This document shows positions 8,808-9,958 of a stretch of DNA of 9,958 nucleotides, in pieces. Source of the DNA: an uncultured Oscillospiraceae bacterium (lineage in GTDB: Bacteria; Bacillota; Clostridia; Oscillospirales; Oscillospiraceae); NCBI GenBank assembly GCA_934572355.1, contig CAKTKV010000050.1, positions 1 through 9,958 of the forward strand, in the 5' to 3' direction. The number at the start of each line of letters is the position of its first letter. Within the stretch, counting starts at the first letter, position 1. Below the pieces are notes generated by a model, which did not search any database, was not told where the DNA came from, and saw nothing but the letters and a program-made list of their open reading frames with translations. A program made the translations under genes and the position numbers.

Positions 8808-9958
8808 ATGAAAACGGTTACCGTTCTGGGCGCGGGGCTTGCGGGAAGCGAGTGCGCGTGGCAGCTTGCAAAGCGCGGCATAAATGTGAAGCTCATAGAG
8901 ATGAAGCCGGTGAAGATGACCCCGGCGCATACCTCGCCGAACTTTGCCGAGCTTGTCTGCTCAAACTCTCTGCGCAGCGATGAGCTCACCAATGCCGTCG
9001 GTCTCCTCAAGGCCGAAATGCGCGCGATGGGCTCTCTTATCATGGAGAGCGCGGACGCCAATAAGGTCGCCGCGGGCGGCGCACTGGCGGTCGACCGCGA
9101 GGGCTTTTCGAAATACATCACTGATAAATTAAAGAGTCTCCCGAGCGTCGAGGTCGTGAGCGCCGAGGCGACGGAAATTCCGGAGGGCGAGGTCGTCATC
9201 GCGACAGGCCCCCTGTCGAGCGACGCTATCGCCGAGAAGATAGCCGCCCTCTGCCCGGACAGCGACCTGCATTTCTATGACGCCGTCGCCCCTATCGTGA
9301 CGCTTGAGAGCGTGGACATGGACTCCGCGTTCTTCGCCTCGCGCTACGACAAGGGAACGGCAGACTATGTGAACTGCCCAATGGGCAAGGACGAGTATCT
9401 CGCTTTCGTCGAGGAGCTGACCCACGCGAAGGAAGCGGAGGTACACGGCTTTGACGACGGCGGCGTGTTCGAGGGCTGCATGCCTGTTGAGGTCATGGCG
9501 CGCCGCGGGGTGGACACTCTGCGCTACGGCCCCTTGAAGCCCGTCGGACTTATCGACCCGCGCACGGGGAGAGAAAACTATGCCGTTGTCCAGCTCCGGC
9601 GCGACAATGCCGACGGCACTATCTATAACATCGTCGGCTTCCAGACGCACCTGACATGGGGCGAGCAGAAGCGCGTGTTCTCCATGATCCCCGCGCTCAA
9701 GAACGCGGAGTTCGTGCGCTACGGCGTCATGCACCGCAATACATATCTCAACAGCCCGAAGCTGCTTGACCGGTATTACCGGCTGCGCACGGATGGGCGC
9801 ATCAGCTTTGCCGGGCAGATGACCGGCGTCGAGGGCTATGTGGAGTCCGCGGCCTCGGGCATGCTCGTCGGCATAGAGACGGCGGCGCGCGTACTCGGCA
9901 TGGAGCCGGTCGATTTCCCGCAGGAGACGGCGATAGGCGCGCTGAGCCTGTATGTCTC
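8808..9958 (+). CDS. trmFO: TrmFO, folate/FAD-dependent tRNA m5U54 methyltransferase, C-terminus outside window
   Basis: The first 383 codons are visible of a family that is usually about 435-450 residues long. TrmFO makes ribothymidine at position 54 of the tRNA T-loop, using methylenetetrahydrofolate as carbon donor and FADH2 as reductant, unlike SAM-dependent TrmA. Seen here are the FAD-binding GAGLAGSE (8-15), the CSNSLRS motif with Cys51, and [13 protein letters not shown] with Cys224. These correspond to Cys53 and Cys226 of the Bacillus subtilis enzyme, the latter being the catalytic one. [24 protein letters not shown] and [18 protein letters not shown] are also family hallmarks. AGAGGA (8795-8800) lies 7 nt before the ATG, and the gene starts 3 nt after topA, so the two are almost certainly co-transcribed. 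Confidence 0.97.
   Translation, partial: MKTVTVLGAGLAGSECAWQLAKRGINVKLIEMKPVKMTPAHTSPNFAELVCSNSLRSDELTNAVGLLKAEMRAMGSLIMESADANKVAAGGALAVDREGFSKYITDKLKSLPSVEVVSAEATEIPEGEVVIATGPLSSDAIAEKIAALCPDSDLHFYDAVAPIVTLESVDMDSAFFASRYDKGTADYVNCPMGKDEYLAFVEELTHAKEAEVHGFDDGGVFEGCMPVEVMARRGVDTLRYGPLKPVGLIDPRTGRENYAVVQLRRDNADGTIYNIVGFQTHLTWGEQKRVFSMIPALKNAEFVRYGVMHRNTYLNSPKLLDRYYRLRTDGRISFAGQMTGVEGYVESAASGMLVGIETAARVLGMEPVDFPQETAIGALSLYV

Overview
This GC-rich window (roughly 60% GC by eye) looks like chromosomal DNA of an anaerobic Bacillota/Clostridia, plausibly a gut Oscillospiraceae-type organism. The grounds are the dprA-topA-trmFO gene order, a folate-type TrmFO (common in Firmicutes), strong AGGAGG ribosome binding sites, frequent ATA isoleucine codons despite the high GC, and a corrinoid methyl-transfer gene set typical of anaerobes. 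The species cannot be fixed from sequence alone.

The left part (about 1-4353) is a compact corrinoid methyl-transfer locus. A gene on the minus strand (1-1184, cut by the window edge) encodes a ferredoxin-ASKHA (DUF4445) protein of the RACo type, which reductively reactivates corrinoid proteins that have drifted to Co(II). Diverging from it, a consensus sigma-70 promoter (TTGACA, 17 bp, TATAAT; 1178-1206) should drive three tightly packed plus-strand genes. These are a Cys-rich DUF2284 protein, a two-domain protein joining a UROD/MtaA-like methyltransferase barrel to a complete corrinoid-binding module (the layout known from CmuA), and a short-chain dehydrogenase/reductase. A 10-bp perfect hairpin at 4331-4353 closes the unit. 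The methyltransferase domain lacks both cysteines expected of the zinc site of MtaA/MtbA-type enzymes, so its methyl donor and acceptor are open. This locus is the most interesting part of the window.

The right part (about 4377-9958) is a nucleic-acid housekeeping cluster on the plus strand behind its own AT-rich promoter region. It holds a SpoU/TrmH-family RNA 2'-O-methyltransferase, DprA, DNA topoisomerase I with a long Lys/Ala/Thr-rich tail, and TrmFO (tRNA m5U54 methyltransferase, cut by the window edge). Gaps of 22, 9 and 3 nt point to co-transcription. No tRNA, rRNA, CRISPR array, insertion sequence or phage gene was seen. The intergenic space is confined to 1185-1268 and 4322-4447, and neither exceeds 130 nt.
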